Source: Isoetes taiwanensis
Taxonomy: Eukaryota > Streptophyta > Lycopodiopsida > Isoetales > Isoetaceae
DNA length: 64,000 bases
Assembly: GCA_021234155.1 (NCBI GenBank)
Contig: JAJEKV010000005.1
Span: forward strand, 11,925,287 to 11,989,286
Direction: 5' to 3'
In this document: positions 46,221 through 58,559 of the stretch, piece by piece
How positions within the stretch are numbered: the stretch's first letter is position 1
Layout of the letters: each line of letters begins with the position of its first letter
The notes under the pieces: model-generated
What the model saw: the letters and a program-made list of their open reading frames with translations, nothing else
Database searches by the model: none
Told to the model about the DNA's origin: nothing
Program-made: the position numbers and the translations under genes

Positions 46221-49200
46221 TTAATCGTTGACGTATGGAATAGGTAGACATTATAGAGTTTGCAGGGGGGATAAAGAGTTATAAAAGTAATCACATCCAA
46301 AGATGTAATGTAGTGGAAGAGATTGGGCATTAGCCTTGCGTGTATGCATTAAATGGGTAGAAATATGGAATATATAGTTAAATTAAAGTGGCATGGTTTG
46401 CTTAGAAGTAGGAGTATTAATTGGTATTAAGATGGTTTAGGGTTTGTAGAAGATAGCGGATCCAATTCGTAGTCAATACAATTACAATTGGAGTATAGTA
46501 TATATAATAAAAATTAAAAGTGTGGTTAAATAAACGTGTGGAAATGTTGCCATTATTTGCACGTATCTATATGAGCAACATGCAAGTGAGGGTGGGCATA
46601 AGATTAGACTATCGACTTAGGTTAATGTCCTTCCAAAATTTAATAGCCAAATCGTGTTGACCAAAGATATAACTATGGGTATTGGTAAAACAATGGAACG
46701 TTAGGATGGAATGAATGTCTTTCATGTGGCATGTTACATACTACAATAGTTACACTTGGGGATGATAATAAAGTAGTAATAATCTCAAAAAATAATAGTT
46801 CCCGAGGCATTTCATTCAACTCTGTCAAATGATAAATACAAACACATTTTGCAAATATATCAGAGGAACTAATGAACGTGGAATTTCCCCACACCAAAAA
46901 GTGAATCAAGGTGGAGGTGCCTTTGAATCAAGGTTGAGGTGTCCATTAATATTGGACAAACATTTGGATCTTAAAGTTCCACCAAAAGTAACCAAGGCAG
47001 AAGAATCGTAAGAATATCCAAGTATTAAATCATCAAAGCCAACGATCATCCAACTTTCTTCATCATGTTGTGACCACAAAGGTACAATTATCCTAAATTA
47101 TCATAAAATCAAGTCGATCAGGCCAGCACAATGTCACAAAATCATAGCCCGACAGTTGTAAAGAGAAGTGAGCTATGATAGATAGGTCTTTTAGCTATGG
47201 CTTAAGAAAAAACTTAACTGCCTATAAGGGCAATGTATGAGCCAATTATGGGATCTGCTCATGGATTCAATCCAGTCACCATTACAAATGCAATGAAACT
47301 TACCTATCTGCAACAACATGAAGTATGAACAGCTCCATCATTCTCCAATCTGCACTGGTCTGTTTTGAAAATTAAAACTCTATACTAAAACAAATATGAT
47401 GATGTTTGCCCTATGAAACATAGCATCTGTGAAAATCCTCAGGTAATGGTAAAAGGCTAGTTCATTACCTCTATTGAGCTATGCAAAATGTATTTAACGA
47501 ACTTGGAAAATGCTATGAAAATATTCATAATGGTGCAAATGTAATTGAAAATGGCCTATTTGTTATAGTAGCTATCTATGTCCCTTGCCTAACTTCTTTT
47601 GTCGTAGAGTCTGCACAAAAAACACAAAGATAAATAGATGCAAGATATGAAGCTAAAGCAAAGAATCGATTCCACTTTCTGGTAAGGAATGCCAAAGCTG
47701 CAAAGTAGAATCTTCAATCAGAGAACTAAATTAAATCTATTCTTTTGCTATGCACGTAAGATGTGCTCATTGTTGTTCCTTGTATTTTTTACATCTTTGA
47801 TGCATTTTACAGACCCAAGGAAGACTCACTGTATTGACGGATACTTAGTGCAAATACCGTAGTTGAAGTTGCAAGTTGTAGTGGAATATCCATGCAGGAG
47901 AAGATGTCCACCTCTTAGATGTCATTCTAATTTACTGTGTTTGACCCTGTAAATGCCAAGTTAGTGAATCTATACACGTGAAATCCAATCCTAACATGCA
48001 TTTATACTTGCCTGAGTCAAATGAATATTTAATCAGCTAGCATTTCTCCAAAGCAAGAGAGATCAAATTGCCATCTCTCTACAAAGTGGGATAAACATCA
48101 CAACTAATAATAGTCCTAATAAGTAGATCGCTAAATTAAATAATACAATATGCTGAAAAGGGAAAACCACCACGTACATTTTGACAAATGGCAGTATGTG
48201 TATGCCGTGATGCATTTGAGTCTTGAATAGTTGCATTTAAAATAATTCAAATGCCACCAGCACAAAAGATTAATGCAAAAGTGCATATTCTTCATGCTCA
48301 GCAAGACCTGCAGTAATAAGAATGACAAATTAAGCAATTATGTCCCCTTGCCAAAGATATTGAAATGCAAAACAGATTTCTAAAAAATATTGAGATAAAA
48401 GTATACTCAAACCCAAAGAACCTGAAGATGGTCTTCCATAGTCAAGGCCTTTGCATGAGTTGCATTATCTTTTTGAGAGCAAGTTATGATGGAGTAGCAT
48501 GGAGATAATAGTAGAATATGCAGCTACATGCAACCTTATATGCACAACATATTGAATCACCTAAACCCTAAACAGAATGCTCTGCAGCAAAACATAAAAT
48601 GGAGACAAAATTTGGTTGATTTACTTGTCATTTGCAAAGATCTGCAAAAAATAAAAGAGTTTGACAGGAAATATCCAGCAGAATTATGGGACAATGAAAG
48701 AACTAAATAAATATATAAAGCATTCAAACAGTAAAAGCAAGATAGCATCAATAAAAGATTTGGAAGGGCTTCTTTAAGATGGCCGCGTTGAGTAATCCTG
48801 CAAGCAAAGCATTCCATAAGACCACATTCTGTTCTAGCATATGTTGGAAAAGCTCAAGAGAATTTTTGAATTGTCCTGGCAAGCATAAGCTGCAATCAAA
48901 ATGTTACATTAGAAGCTGAGCAGTTGGCAATTTGGAAGGGTATATCCAAACATAATATACACATACATAGAACAATGCTGCTCATGCCCTTTAATTAATC
49001 TATTTCAGAGAGGTGAAAAGCACATAAATCTTCCATGGCCACATTCTAAATAGTAGTTAAAGAAACTATGGTTTTATAACGTAAAGGCATTAAAGGCATG
49101 AACACTATGAAGAGCAATATAGAATAGATATTGCCACATACCTCAAGGTAGTTTACGACATCAAAGCATAAATTTCTTCTTTATGTGGATCTGCAAGAAA

Positions 49201-50171
49201 AGGATATATGTGAGATGTAAGAAATAAAGCATTCTTGTAGATGGATGTCCAATAGACATGATGCGTTTTGTATGCCTGATGCTTGCTGAGTAAGTATACT
49301 TTTATGTCTTCTGAAGACCCAATCACGTGAGCAAGAGGAATAATAGAACAGAAGAAAACACTACCAGATCAAAAGGCATTGGCCTGCAAGATGCCTGTTT
49401 GCTACCTGAATATGAAAGAACAACATATTACCTCAGTTTCAACAGTGCAAGTAGAACAGAGCTCCAACTATGAAACGCCAATCCAATGCTGCAGAGCAGA
49501 CATAAAAACCAAAGCTAAGCTTGTTTGTGAACATATATGAGCTCTGCATTTATCTGCATCATGCTTCTAGAATGCAATAGACACATTGCATTCGTTATAA
49601 AACATCTTTAAGTACGAAATTGCAAGAGCCAAATCTGAACCTGCAACAAAGTGATTCATAAATTAGATAAATGGAAGATCCTTTTTTCAGCAACACAAAT
49701 TAGAGAATAGCAACTTCTGATATGAAGAACTGCTAAAGGTTGTGCTCTAGTGCAAGCGAAAAACCATATAGAGAAAGAGCAACAGAGCAGTGTAAAATTA
49801 AAAAAGGAGATCTAGAGCAGTGGTATTGAAAACGAAATCCTTTTAGAACTCAAAATATGACAATTAACTGCTTACCTTCTCTAAAAAATAGATCTCCCGG
49901 AAGTGGTATTCCTGGTATTCTCAGCAACAGAGTTGGCTATGGAGGAGCCGTTTGCATATTAATAAGAGGGCGTAGTCACGACTCTATCCCTTGCCAAAAC
50001 GTGCATGTAAACGGATTTGTTCTGTTTGTAGTGGTGCAACAAAGCAGGTTTGCCACGCACAGAGAACTCTAGCTGGAGATCTGCAGAATATGGACGATTT
50101 GAAATACAAAATGGGAAACGTAGGAATAATAGAGTGGGAAATGGCGAGGTAGGAGCCGCAAGGGGGAAAGG

Positions 50172-50189
50172 GAACGCCGCATGCGGCGT
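50172..50189. repeat. Palindrome gaacgccgcatgcggcgt
   Basis: Shares sequence and flanks (agggaacgc-gcatgcggcgt, later aagaagata) with 36446-36465, so the two loci are homologous rather than chance palindromes. Confidence 0.65.
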
Positions 50190-53100
50190 AACATGCGGCA
50201 TCCCCGGCTCGGAAACCAAAGCCCTCCCATTTTAATTAAGAAGATATCCAAGATTTGAATATAAATAAGCATGGACTATTTAAAGGTCCAGGATTAAACC
50301 AAATGGATTGAGAAAATTTCTCTATTTATTTACACTGGCTCTATTCATTTTGTCTATAAGATAATCTTTGAAAGGTGTAAGTGGACTTCCTCATACATTC
50401 AAAGTAGTCCTTAACTACTTATAATTTTCGTGCTTCGATATCACCGTTTAGATAGACAATCCTCCCTAACCAACTAATGTTATCATATGTAATATGGTAT
50501 AAACTATATTCTAAAGAATTGATTAAGATGATGATGTTCTTGACTTTTAAATGAGAGGTCATGTAGACCAATAATTGGCATCGACATAGCAGTCTATCTT
50601 GATCTTCTTTAGTCATACCTTTTCATAGATTTCCTTGGTTCATCTTGAACACTACAAGAGGATGAGGGTATAGTGTCAACCCTTGTGACAAGCCATAGAT
50701 GCAGTGACAATTTTGTGTCAAATACTACTCTCTTGACACAAAGTGCTTGTGTTGTGTCAAAATTGTGTCTAGTGCATAGCATCAAGTATTTCATCAAAGC
50801 AATGACCTCCTTTTTGTCAAAATTTTATGGCAACTTAAGTAAGTTATTGCAACAACTTTTAAACAATATTATAGCTAAGTTGTGACAACCTTGTCTTAAG
50901 ACTTATGACAAAATGTTATCCAAAATTTCATCTGATATTTTGACATAATGTGAGGAGCATTTGTCAACTTTATATTGCAATTTAAGTGGGTCATTGCAAC
51001 AATTAAGTAATGTAATAAAGAAACCACAACAACATTTTTCTAATATTTTTATACATTCCAGTACTGCACCAAGCGACATTACTGGGAATAATCCAAGAAT
51101 TATTTGGATACCCAACAACTAGTCATATGAAGTGGATGAAAAGTAACGACAATTCTGTAGGGTTAAATCGGGCAAAATGCGGGGTAGAACAACAGAATCA
51201 CCAGGTAAGAGAGAAGAACCTATCGCAAAAGACAAAACGTTGTGTAAAAAACGTATTTCTCTAATATGTTGCTGAAGCAGGAAAAAACATATCTTCATTT
51301 TTCAAGATGCTAAATGACTGTCTGTCTCTTGTCTGAGTTTCTCATTAATATTGCTAATGCTTTGGGCACACACTTGTCCCACTCTACAGTTGATATGTGT
51401 GTCTCTCCCATGTGGTCATGCCTTACCTGACTGTGTTGTTGTTAAAAGTGGCCCTTTGTTTTTCACACACCCACTGCCACCATTCTAGAAAATTGTTCAT
51501 TATTGTCTTAGTTCGTAGGATAGTTGTGGTCCCATCTAGAAAATACTTGCAAGAACAACCCACAGTGTGTTAGCACCTCTTATTTTTCTAGGCATAGTTT
51601 TGATCATCGATGAAAATTAATTTTGGGGATTAAAAAAAAAACAAATTTGGTTAACCTATGGGGGTTTAAGAGATTGATTCGGACAAGTGGAAATTTGCAA
51701 ACGAGTCATTTAAAGGGAAGAGGTACTTGCTAGGCAATATTCAAAGGAGAAAATATTGGGGTCGATACCACCATGCTCATCGACCGGTGAGTCAAGTCTA
51801 TCGGTGCACCCTGTGGGGACGAAGTTGGTAGATTAAAGCAGGATAAACAAGTGCTCATATTGAAGCTAGTCAGAATGAGAAAATAGCAACAATGCACTGA
51901 TAGGGAGCTATAAATAATGGGAGCATATTAATGTTATTCAAGAGATGCAATAACTTAAGATGTGTGTCCTTACCAAAGTTATGCATAATTTTAACTTTCA
52001 TTGTAAATGTGGGCATCCTTGCTTTTGGGGTGCTCACTAAAGCCATATAATGAATTATGCCATTGGGCACTCATAATGCGCAACAAAATTATACCATTTG
52101 AACTTTTGTTTAATCATCTTCTGAGATGGTACTCAGACCTTTAAGTTAAGTTGCGTCTAAGACGTGTTCAATATTCAAAGTGGGAATTCCATGGCCGTCA
52201 GGAACACCCCTAGGCGGAAATGCGGGTTCAAACCCCACATGTTCCAAAACATAGTGGGTCCAACCTCGCATTTGGAACCAAAGATATATTTGCGGCATCT
52301 GCTATAAATTTATTGTATAAAATTAATCACCTAGAGAGAGAGAGAGAGCATTGCATTATGCAATTATGCAAGCAAACAGAAATTATAGATGTATCGTCCA
52401 ACCTTTGGAAATAGGAACTCCAAACAAAATTATTGACGTACCGTTCAACCTTAATCTGAATCCCGATCCCGCGCTTTCTTTCCTTGTCCTGGTTCTTGAT
52501 GGTGGGCAGAAATCGTAGAGCGGCATTGTGGAGCGGCGGTGCAGAAGCTGCAAGATCACACGATTCTTTGCTTCTGTGGTAAATGCTTAACGGATCTATG
52601 CTTCTTGTTTGCCAAGAAAAATCAAGTAAATTTTTTTTTCTAAGAAATTCTTGTTTTTTATAGGGCTAAATGTGTTGATCTGCATAAGGCGGAAGGAGCT
52701 TGCATCTCTTCGTCATCTTCTTTCTTCTGAGCAGGTTAGTTCAAGGGTTTCTTAAAGATCAAAGCGTGATGTCAGTGTTGAAAAATCTGATTGAACAATC
52801 TTGTCAACATTGCAAAATCGTTGCTCCGCCAGGGGGTGTCTGTAGACAAAATCGTGGCTAGGATCGTTGTTTCTTTCTGGTCACAATTTTTCTCAGAAGA
52901 CATTTTGGTAGGCTGTGCCGCGCGATTCCCCTTATGTCCTACATAGCCCTCCAAGATCTAAACCAACCTTCTTCACAAAATCAAGAAGCCGTGCCCTGAT
53001 CGAATTCATATTTTGGGCTCCTTCTGCCTCTAGGGAAAAATGAGAAAGAAACCTGTTGATCGGATTTTATTTACGAGGAGACTAAGACAGTAGTATATGT

Positions 53101-53519
53101 TGCATCTAGGATGCCTGCTGCCTATAGTGCAGCCCATTATGTTTCATTCGAGGTGTGTTATTGTTTATGATTTATGTTTGTTAGAAAGCTGCAATTTGCA
53201 ATGAACAAGTTTTTGACATTCTGTCACAGATTAATATATCAGGTGAAACTGCAATTTGCAATCTTTTCTTTAGGTGAGCCATGATAGACATTTATCTCTA
53301 GAATAAAATTAATTGCTGCTTTGCATTGAAAGGTTGCACGGCGTTTGCTAGACATGATCAGGCCATCATGCATGCTGGAATTTGGGTCTGGATCAGGCAC
53401 GTCAATATGGGGCGGTATTAGCGATGATACTTAAATATATTGTTTCATATGCTAAATCCTCTTCTGGTATGCTAGGGCACATTGTCAGGTGTGGTCATAT
53501 AATGACAAAGCTTCTATAA

Positions 53520-54465
53520 ACTTGCCCTTTCTACACTCTCCATTGCCTGCACTTTTCAGTCTTTCTGGGTCCATTGCATTGTCCTCTTTGCAGGAATGGC
53601 CTCAATCCCATTAGCAGAAAATATGTTATCCATTCCAAAAAACTCAGTTTTTGCAATTCCACTAGCATACTGACTAATCCTTCTTGAACCAAGTCCTCCT
53701 CCAGTGTATACGCTTGCACCGCGTGCAGAGTTAGAATTATAACCATGACCATTAGAAGCTGCTTGTTTGCTTAGACTTGGTTGTTTGAAGACCATTGTCG
53801 TTCCATTAACAGATGTATCGGCCAACGCGTTTATGCTTTAGTATTTCTAGTCGTGCTGCCAGAGGACATACCGCCATTTCCAAGAATGTTGCCATTATGA
53901 GGAACCTTTCCTGCAGAAACACTTGACTTTTTTCACTTGAACTGCTGGCACTAGAGTTGTTACCAGAGTGTATCTCCCCACTTTTCTTGGCTCTAACAGC
54001 TTGTGACTTTCTGGACAAAATCTGGAGTGGGGCTCCCTCCATTTGAACTGCTTGAACTGGACATGGTAGAAAACTCTCCACTATGTGATGTTCCATTTTT
54101 AACACTTTCTCATCGAAATCTCCCCATTACAAAAGCTTCCATCACTGTTGCTGCTTCCAATGGAGCTTCGTCCACTAGGAATGTTACTTGTAGAAGAAGT
54201 ATGATTGCTGTCATATAACTCACCACTCATCTTAGATCCACAGATGGAAAACTTATCTGAAGCAATTTCATTTACATTTTGCATCTCCCCAACACTATTC
54301 CTGCCACTATGAATTTTGCCACTCTTTTTCCAATTTGCAATGCTCACAACAGCACTTCGCCCTGCATCTTCCAAAGAATTAAGACTCCCTTGCAACATTA
54401 GGAGAGGGGCAGAGAACCATGCTTTGTGTGGCAGTTTGAGAACCATCCTTTATATTCCTTCCTTT
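53520..54465 (-). pseudogene. Gly/Ser-rich fragment resembling the N-terminal region of TTL proteins
   Basis: Frames broken by indels read GKVPHNGNILGNGGMSSGS, KSGKIHSGRNSVGEM, NIPSGRSSIGSSNSDGSFCN and GGGLGSRRISQYASG. The recurring 'sGki-sGNil-gG' pattern resembles the low-complexity N-terminal region of tetratricopeptide-repeat thioredoxin-like (TTL) proteins, but no TPR or thioredoxin part is present. This could be another Ser/Gly-rich protein. Several stops; a captured fragment inside the CACTA element. Confidence 0.4.
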
Positions 54466-54912
54466 TACAGTGATCAGTGCCAATAAAAGAGTCAACATTT
54501 CTTTCATGTCGAAAAACAGATCTTCTGCTACTAGATGTTCAGACTGCAATCTGGAACCTGTGCATCTAATTTATGAGGCAAAAAAAAAAACCCTCTGATA
54601 TCTCTATTATTCTAAAGGCAATCTGATACCCAGATACTTTGTCTATTTCCATATAAAAAGGTTTCCAAAAATTTTATTGACGTCTTCTACCATTTCGACC
54701 ATATATTGGGACAATTTTGACCATACATTACCATTTCACCTTATTTTGATTTATCCCTTTGTATTCGCTCAATTTTTATTATCTCACTTTCAGCTATTAT
54801 CTCAAAAGCTTTCAATTGTATAAGGTAGGAATCTTTAACCGACCCCAAAAGAATGTTTTCTCTCCTTCAAGTGCGAGATTAACATGAATTTATTTGCTTA
54901 TTTATATTGTAG

Positions 54913-55178
54913 TTTGAAGATTGGGGCTCAATGCCCACAAAAGATATACTACAAGAAATATTTGAGAAAGGTGGAGATGTAGTTTTTAAAGAGAAGATGA
55001 TAGCAAAAGGATTTGCACCAAAAAAGGTAGACCTATTTAATACGATGTGCTAAAATTATGTGTTGCTTTAATCTTGTGTTCTCTATTATAGCACAAGGCA
55101 TTGAATGCCAAGGGAATAAGTCAGGGTATTATTTTCAAGGCAAAGTCAAGGAAGGGCAAGGAGGTTGAGAGTGTTAAT
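54913..55178 (+). pseudogene. Captured two-exon fragment, unidentified
   Basis: Exon 1 follows an AG at 54911-54912 and reads FEDWGSMPTKDILQEIFEKG through KEKMIAKGFAPKK before a GT donor at about 55026. Exon 2 follows ttatag and reads HKALNAKGISQGIIFKAKSR to EVESVN before gtaagt. Clean splice sites and charged protein-like sequence argue for a real gene origin. I do not recognise the family. Confidence 0.45.
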
Positions 55179-56251
55179 GTAAGTAGCTTTAACTTTAGAT
55201 TGTTCTTATTTACACTACTTAGAACTTTAATTCAATTCAATAGAATGTGTGTTATGTTGGTAGCGATGGCTCTGCTACGTTAAGGGTTGGATATTCTCTT
55301 ATTAACTTAGATTTTGGACAAATTTCTGATATATGTTTATGAATGTTATTTATAGGAGGAATGGTGGCGGTGAAGGGAGTTCACAAGATCTAAAAAATGC
55401 ACATGATGGTGCAAACAAGATGATTACAATGTATTTTGTTGCTTCGAATTGGTTGCTTGCTTGCCATATGGGCTTTTACTATGTTGGAACCTTGTTTCTA
55501 TGAATGAATTGTTTTTCTTTACTAGTAAATTTAAAATTAAAATCATTGGTTCATGGAAATGCAATTGTGGTTACATATTTATCATAAGCAAGTTGTTTCA
55601 CATGGTGCTATAATTGACACAAAAGTACACACTATGCGATGCATAGTTTGAAATTTTAATCCTAACGGATTTGATGATTTTGTTTAATTAATTGATGCAA
55701 AGTTACTAATATTTTAGTTACTAGGCATGCCAAATCATTGTATTGAAATTGCCAAAATATACATGTCATCTTGGTTATTACATGGCCACAAATATCATGG
55801 AATGTTGACAAAATATACATGTCATTTTCATTAGTAGATTGCCACAAATATGATAAAATATTGAGCATACATTTCTCAATCATTTTGTTGCAAGTATGTT
55901 GCTCTAGTGTCAAAAAACTTAATATAATGCAATAAACTTCTTACAAAGTTGATAAAAACATTGATGCTATTTTGACAAAAATAATGCTATAAACTTCTCA
56001 CAAAATTAGTAAAAATCTTGATGTTATTTTGATGCTCGCATGTTGCAACATGGCATTACGTCAACCGTTGTGGCAAAAGATCAAGCCACAAGATTGACGC
56101 AATGGTTGTCACCCGGGTGACAACTTTGTGGCAAATGATCGCGTCATGTATAGCGTCAAGAAAGTGACAAGAATGGGGGTTTGAAAGGTTCCATTTGTGT
56201 CAACAATTTTGACATTATACTTGACGATACAAGCACCCTTCTCTTGTAGTG

Positions 56252-57124
56252 GAATTGCTTTCTTAACTTTGGGAAGCTTTAAAATATGGTGTTTGAAGTT
56301 CATCCTCAAGGCACAAATCTACAGATCAAATATGGTAAACATTTGATGATAACTTGGAACTAATACTAAAAGTTTTAGCCCAAATCTAGCAATAGATATT
56401 TTTTAATGATAGAGGAGCTCATGAAATACCAATATCCTAAAATTCAGCTTGAGATTGACTAAGGTAAAGAAGTTATTGATTTAAAATGAACCTATGGACC
56501 AGTTATGGTCTTAGGTACAAAAACCTTTATTGATTTATCATGATCGTGCATTTTGCTCTTTTTCTTTACTTGTTTTTTCATTGGTCTCATATCCATACAA
56601 GCATTTATATATGATTTTTTCAAAGACATACTATTTCAATAAATTTCCTTCAAATATAACAAAATGAACATCAATTAAATATCACTTAAAATTGTTAACT
56701 ATAAGTCAAAGCTGAACCTTCAAATTACAGACCAACAAATATTTTTTATGCATGAGGCAATTAGTCAACTACTTATATACCAAATTTCGAGTAAAAAATC
56801 TTTTTCATGCAAAAGTTATAAAATTTTAATTGAAACAGTCTTCTAGGAACCATTATTGGTCCACAGAAGACAAAAAACTGTTTTGACCCTGTCATATTTG
56901 ACTGGCTATATCTTTCTTCCTAGACTTCGGATTGGAACAAGGTTTTTTGTGTATTCATCCGAGTGATTTCCTATAAAATCCTAGGACAATTCAGCTGCAA
57001 TGTGATAAATTTTGGGCAAATATTGAGTTATTAGTAGATAACAGCTGTTGAAGGAACGGTGGAAATAAAATCTAACGGTCTATAAATCTAATGGTGTAAA
57101 TCCAAGGACTGGGGTGTTAAGGTG
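56252..57124. other. Intergenic, no gene seen
   Basis: AT-rich sequence without open frames of note. Confidence 0.5.
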
Positions 57125-57345
57125 ATAAACGGCTTTTTGGAACAATCATAAAGTTACCAAGGTTATGGAATTTGGCAAAAGAACTTCTCGAGTTTGTAAG
57201 TTGCTAATTTGGACATGGGAGTGAGGACTTTATTTAGAGATATATATTTGAAATGCTATATGAAAAAAAGTTCGAAAATGATTTAAAGTTAGCACTACTT
57301 ATTGGTAGAAGAATAGATTTCTGATATTCACTTGAGATGAACCTG
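57125..57345. repeat. Dispersed repeat family X, copy 3
   Basis: ggctttttggaacaatcata, ggttatggaatttggcaaaa and ggacatgggagtgaggactt match copies at 15800 and 41325. Confidence 0.75.
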
Positions 57346-57388
57346 GCAAGTTGCAAGCCCAGTTACAAACTATAGGTGCATGTTATGT

Positions 57389-57513
57389 AGAATGGCATGG
57401 GGAAGCCATTCTTGCTACCGCCATGACTTGCATAATCCAGGAGTACCGTGTGTAGGCATGACAGGATTCTGCAGGTCATGGGGCAGCAAGAAAGGGTGGC
57501 CCCATGCCATTCT
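57389..57513. repeat. Decayed palindromic foldback copy E
   Basis: The left arm agaatggcatgggg...ttcttgct...ccatgac and the right arm gtcatgg...agcaagaa...ccccatgccattct pair over about 50 bp with scattered mismatches and bulges. The arm start agaatggca is shared with copies B and D. The mismatched long stem resembles a miRNA precursor, but expression is unknown. Confidence 0.75.
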
Positions 57514-57679
57514 ATTGCGTCAAGGGAAGCACCACCGGCCGGATCAGGTTTTGTGCACCACTTTTCATTCTTAACAAGACTGATTCAAGAATCGAGCAGG
57601 AATGCAGACCCACTTACCTTCACGTGTTGTATTAAGTCGTCCACAAAGACGCTGAAATTGCATGACCGAGTTAAAAATG

Positions 57680-57708
57680 ACTAGTAATAGTGCCCAGCGT
57701 TGCTGGGC
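57680..57708. repeat. GC hairpin after ACTAG, second locus
   Basis: actagtaatag followed by tgcccagcgttgctgggc. Related to 46189-46220. Confidence 0.6.
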
Positions 57709-57791
57709 TAACATTTGGAAGTTGACAAATGTCATGTGTGCTAACATTTGGAACTTGACAAATGTCATGTGTACTGTACTGTAGTTGCATT

Positions 57792-57971
57792 TCTTTTGTA
57801 ACATTTCCTAGCAAGACGCTCTAGAGATTACCCCATACTTCTAAAAGGTCATCATTCCATTGTTGAATGTGAGATTACATCTCTTTTGTAACATTTCCTA
57901 GCAAGACGCTCTAGAGATTACCCCATACTTCTAAAAGGTCATCATTCCATTGTTGAATGTGAGATTACATC
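57792..57971. repeat. 90-bp tandem duplication
   Basis: tcttttgtaacatttcctag through gtgagattacat is repeated exactly with a period of 90 bp. A decayed third partial copy follows to about 58050. Confidence 0.93.
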
Positions 57972-58315
57972 GACACTCTAGATATTATCCTATACTTCTA
58001 AAAGGTCATCATCCCATAACTTAAAGTTGCCAAATGTGCGACTACATCATGAAACTCTAAAAGGTCTTTATCCCATAATCCCATACCTATAATCCCATGA
58101 CTTAAGTCGGCAAGCGTGAGACAACGTTAAATGTGCATAGCATACAATTGTTTATGTTTCATATGTCTATGGATATGCCAAGAAGTCCTTATAGATACAT
58201 CTGTTTATTCATAACTATGCATTCAAGATCTCTTTAACATGATCATTACGTGCATATCCATGTTCCTATGTGAGATTGCAAGTCTGTTTTTTTTTCCGCT
58301 TTTTACAGTGCCAAG

Positions 58316-58556
58316 AAGATTGGAATTCAAATGGAACCAAATAAGAACTTAAAACTCAAATCACATTCAATTAGAAGCTACTATTAGGGCATGCCTTCTG
58401 CATATTATATATGTTGTTGGTGTTGAAGTAGTAGCAGAAGATTGGGATTCAAATGGACCCGCATAAGAATTTAAAACTCAAAGCACATTCAAGTAGAAGT
58501 TGCTAATAGGGCATGCCTTCTGCATATTATATTATGCTGCAAATGTTAAAGTAGGT
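58316..58556. repeat. About 121-bp tandem duplication
   Basis: aagattggaattcaaatgga through gggcatgccttctgcatatt repeats with a period of about 121 bp and several substitutions. Confidence 0.85.
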
Positions 58557-58559
58557 CAT

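Larger units (their letters stand above)
45300..50649. other. Long AT-rich stretch, no gene supported
   Basis: Many minus-strand ttgcag acceptor-like words (for example near 48310, 48800, 49640) suggest transcribed, intron-like sequence, possibly belonging to the SNF2 remnant, but no coding exons could be recognised. Contains a hairpin at 46201-46220 and a palindrome at 50172-50189. Confidence 0.45.
50650..56251. mobile_element. Second CACTA (EnSpm) transposon
   Basis: Left end CACTACAAGAGGATGAGGGT and right end CCCTTCTCTTGTAGTG are inverted. The 3-bp target duplication is GAA (50647-50649 and 56252-56254). Subterminal regions have repeated gtgtca and ttgacac/ttgacg words on both sides. The length is 5,602 bp. 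No transposase motif was recognised; the interior has exon-like host fragments. Confidence 0.9.

Noticed and set aside
52200..52260. tRNA-like T-arm (gggttcaaacccc)
   Set aside because: No acceptor stem, D-arm or anticodon stem could be folded around it; only a B-box-like word is present.
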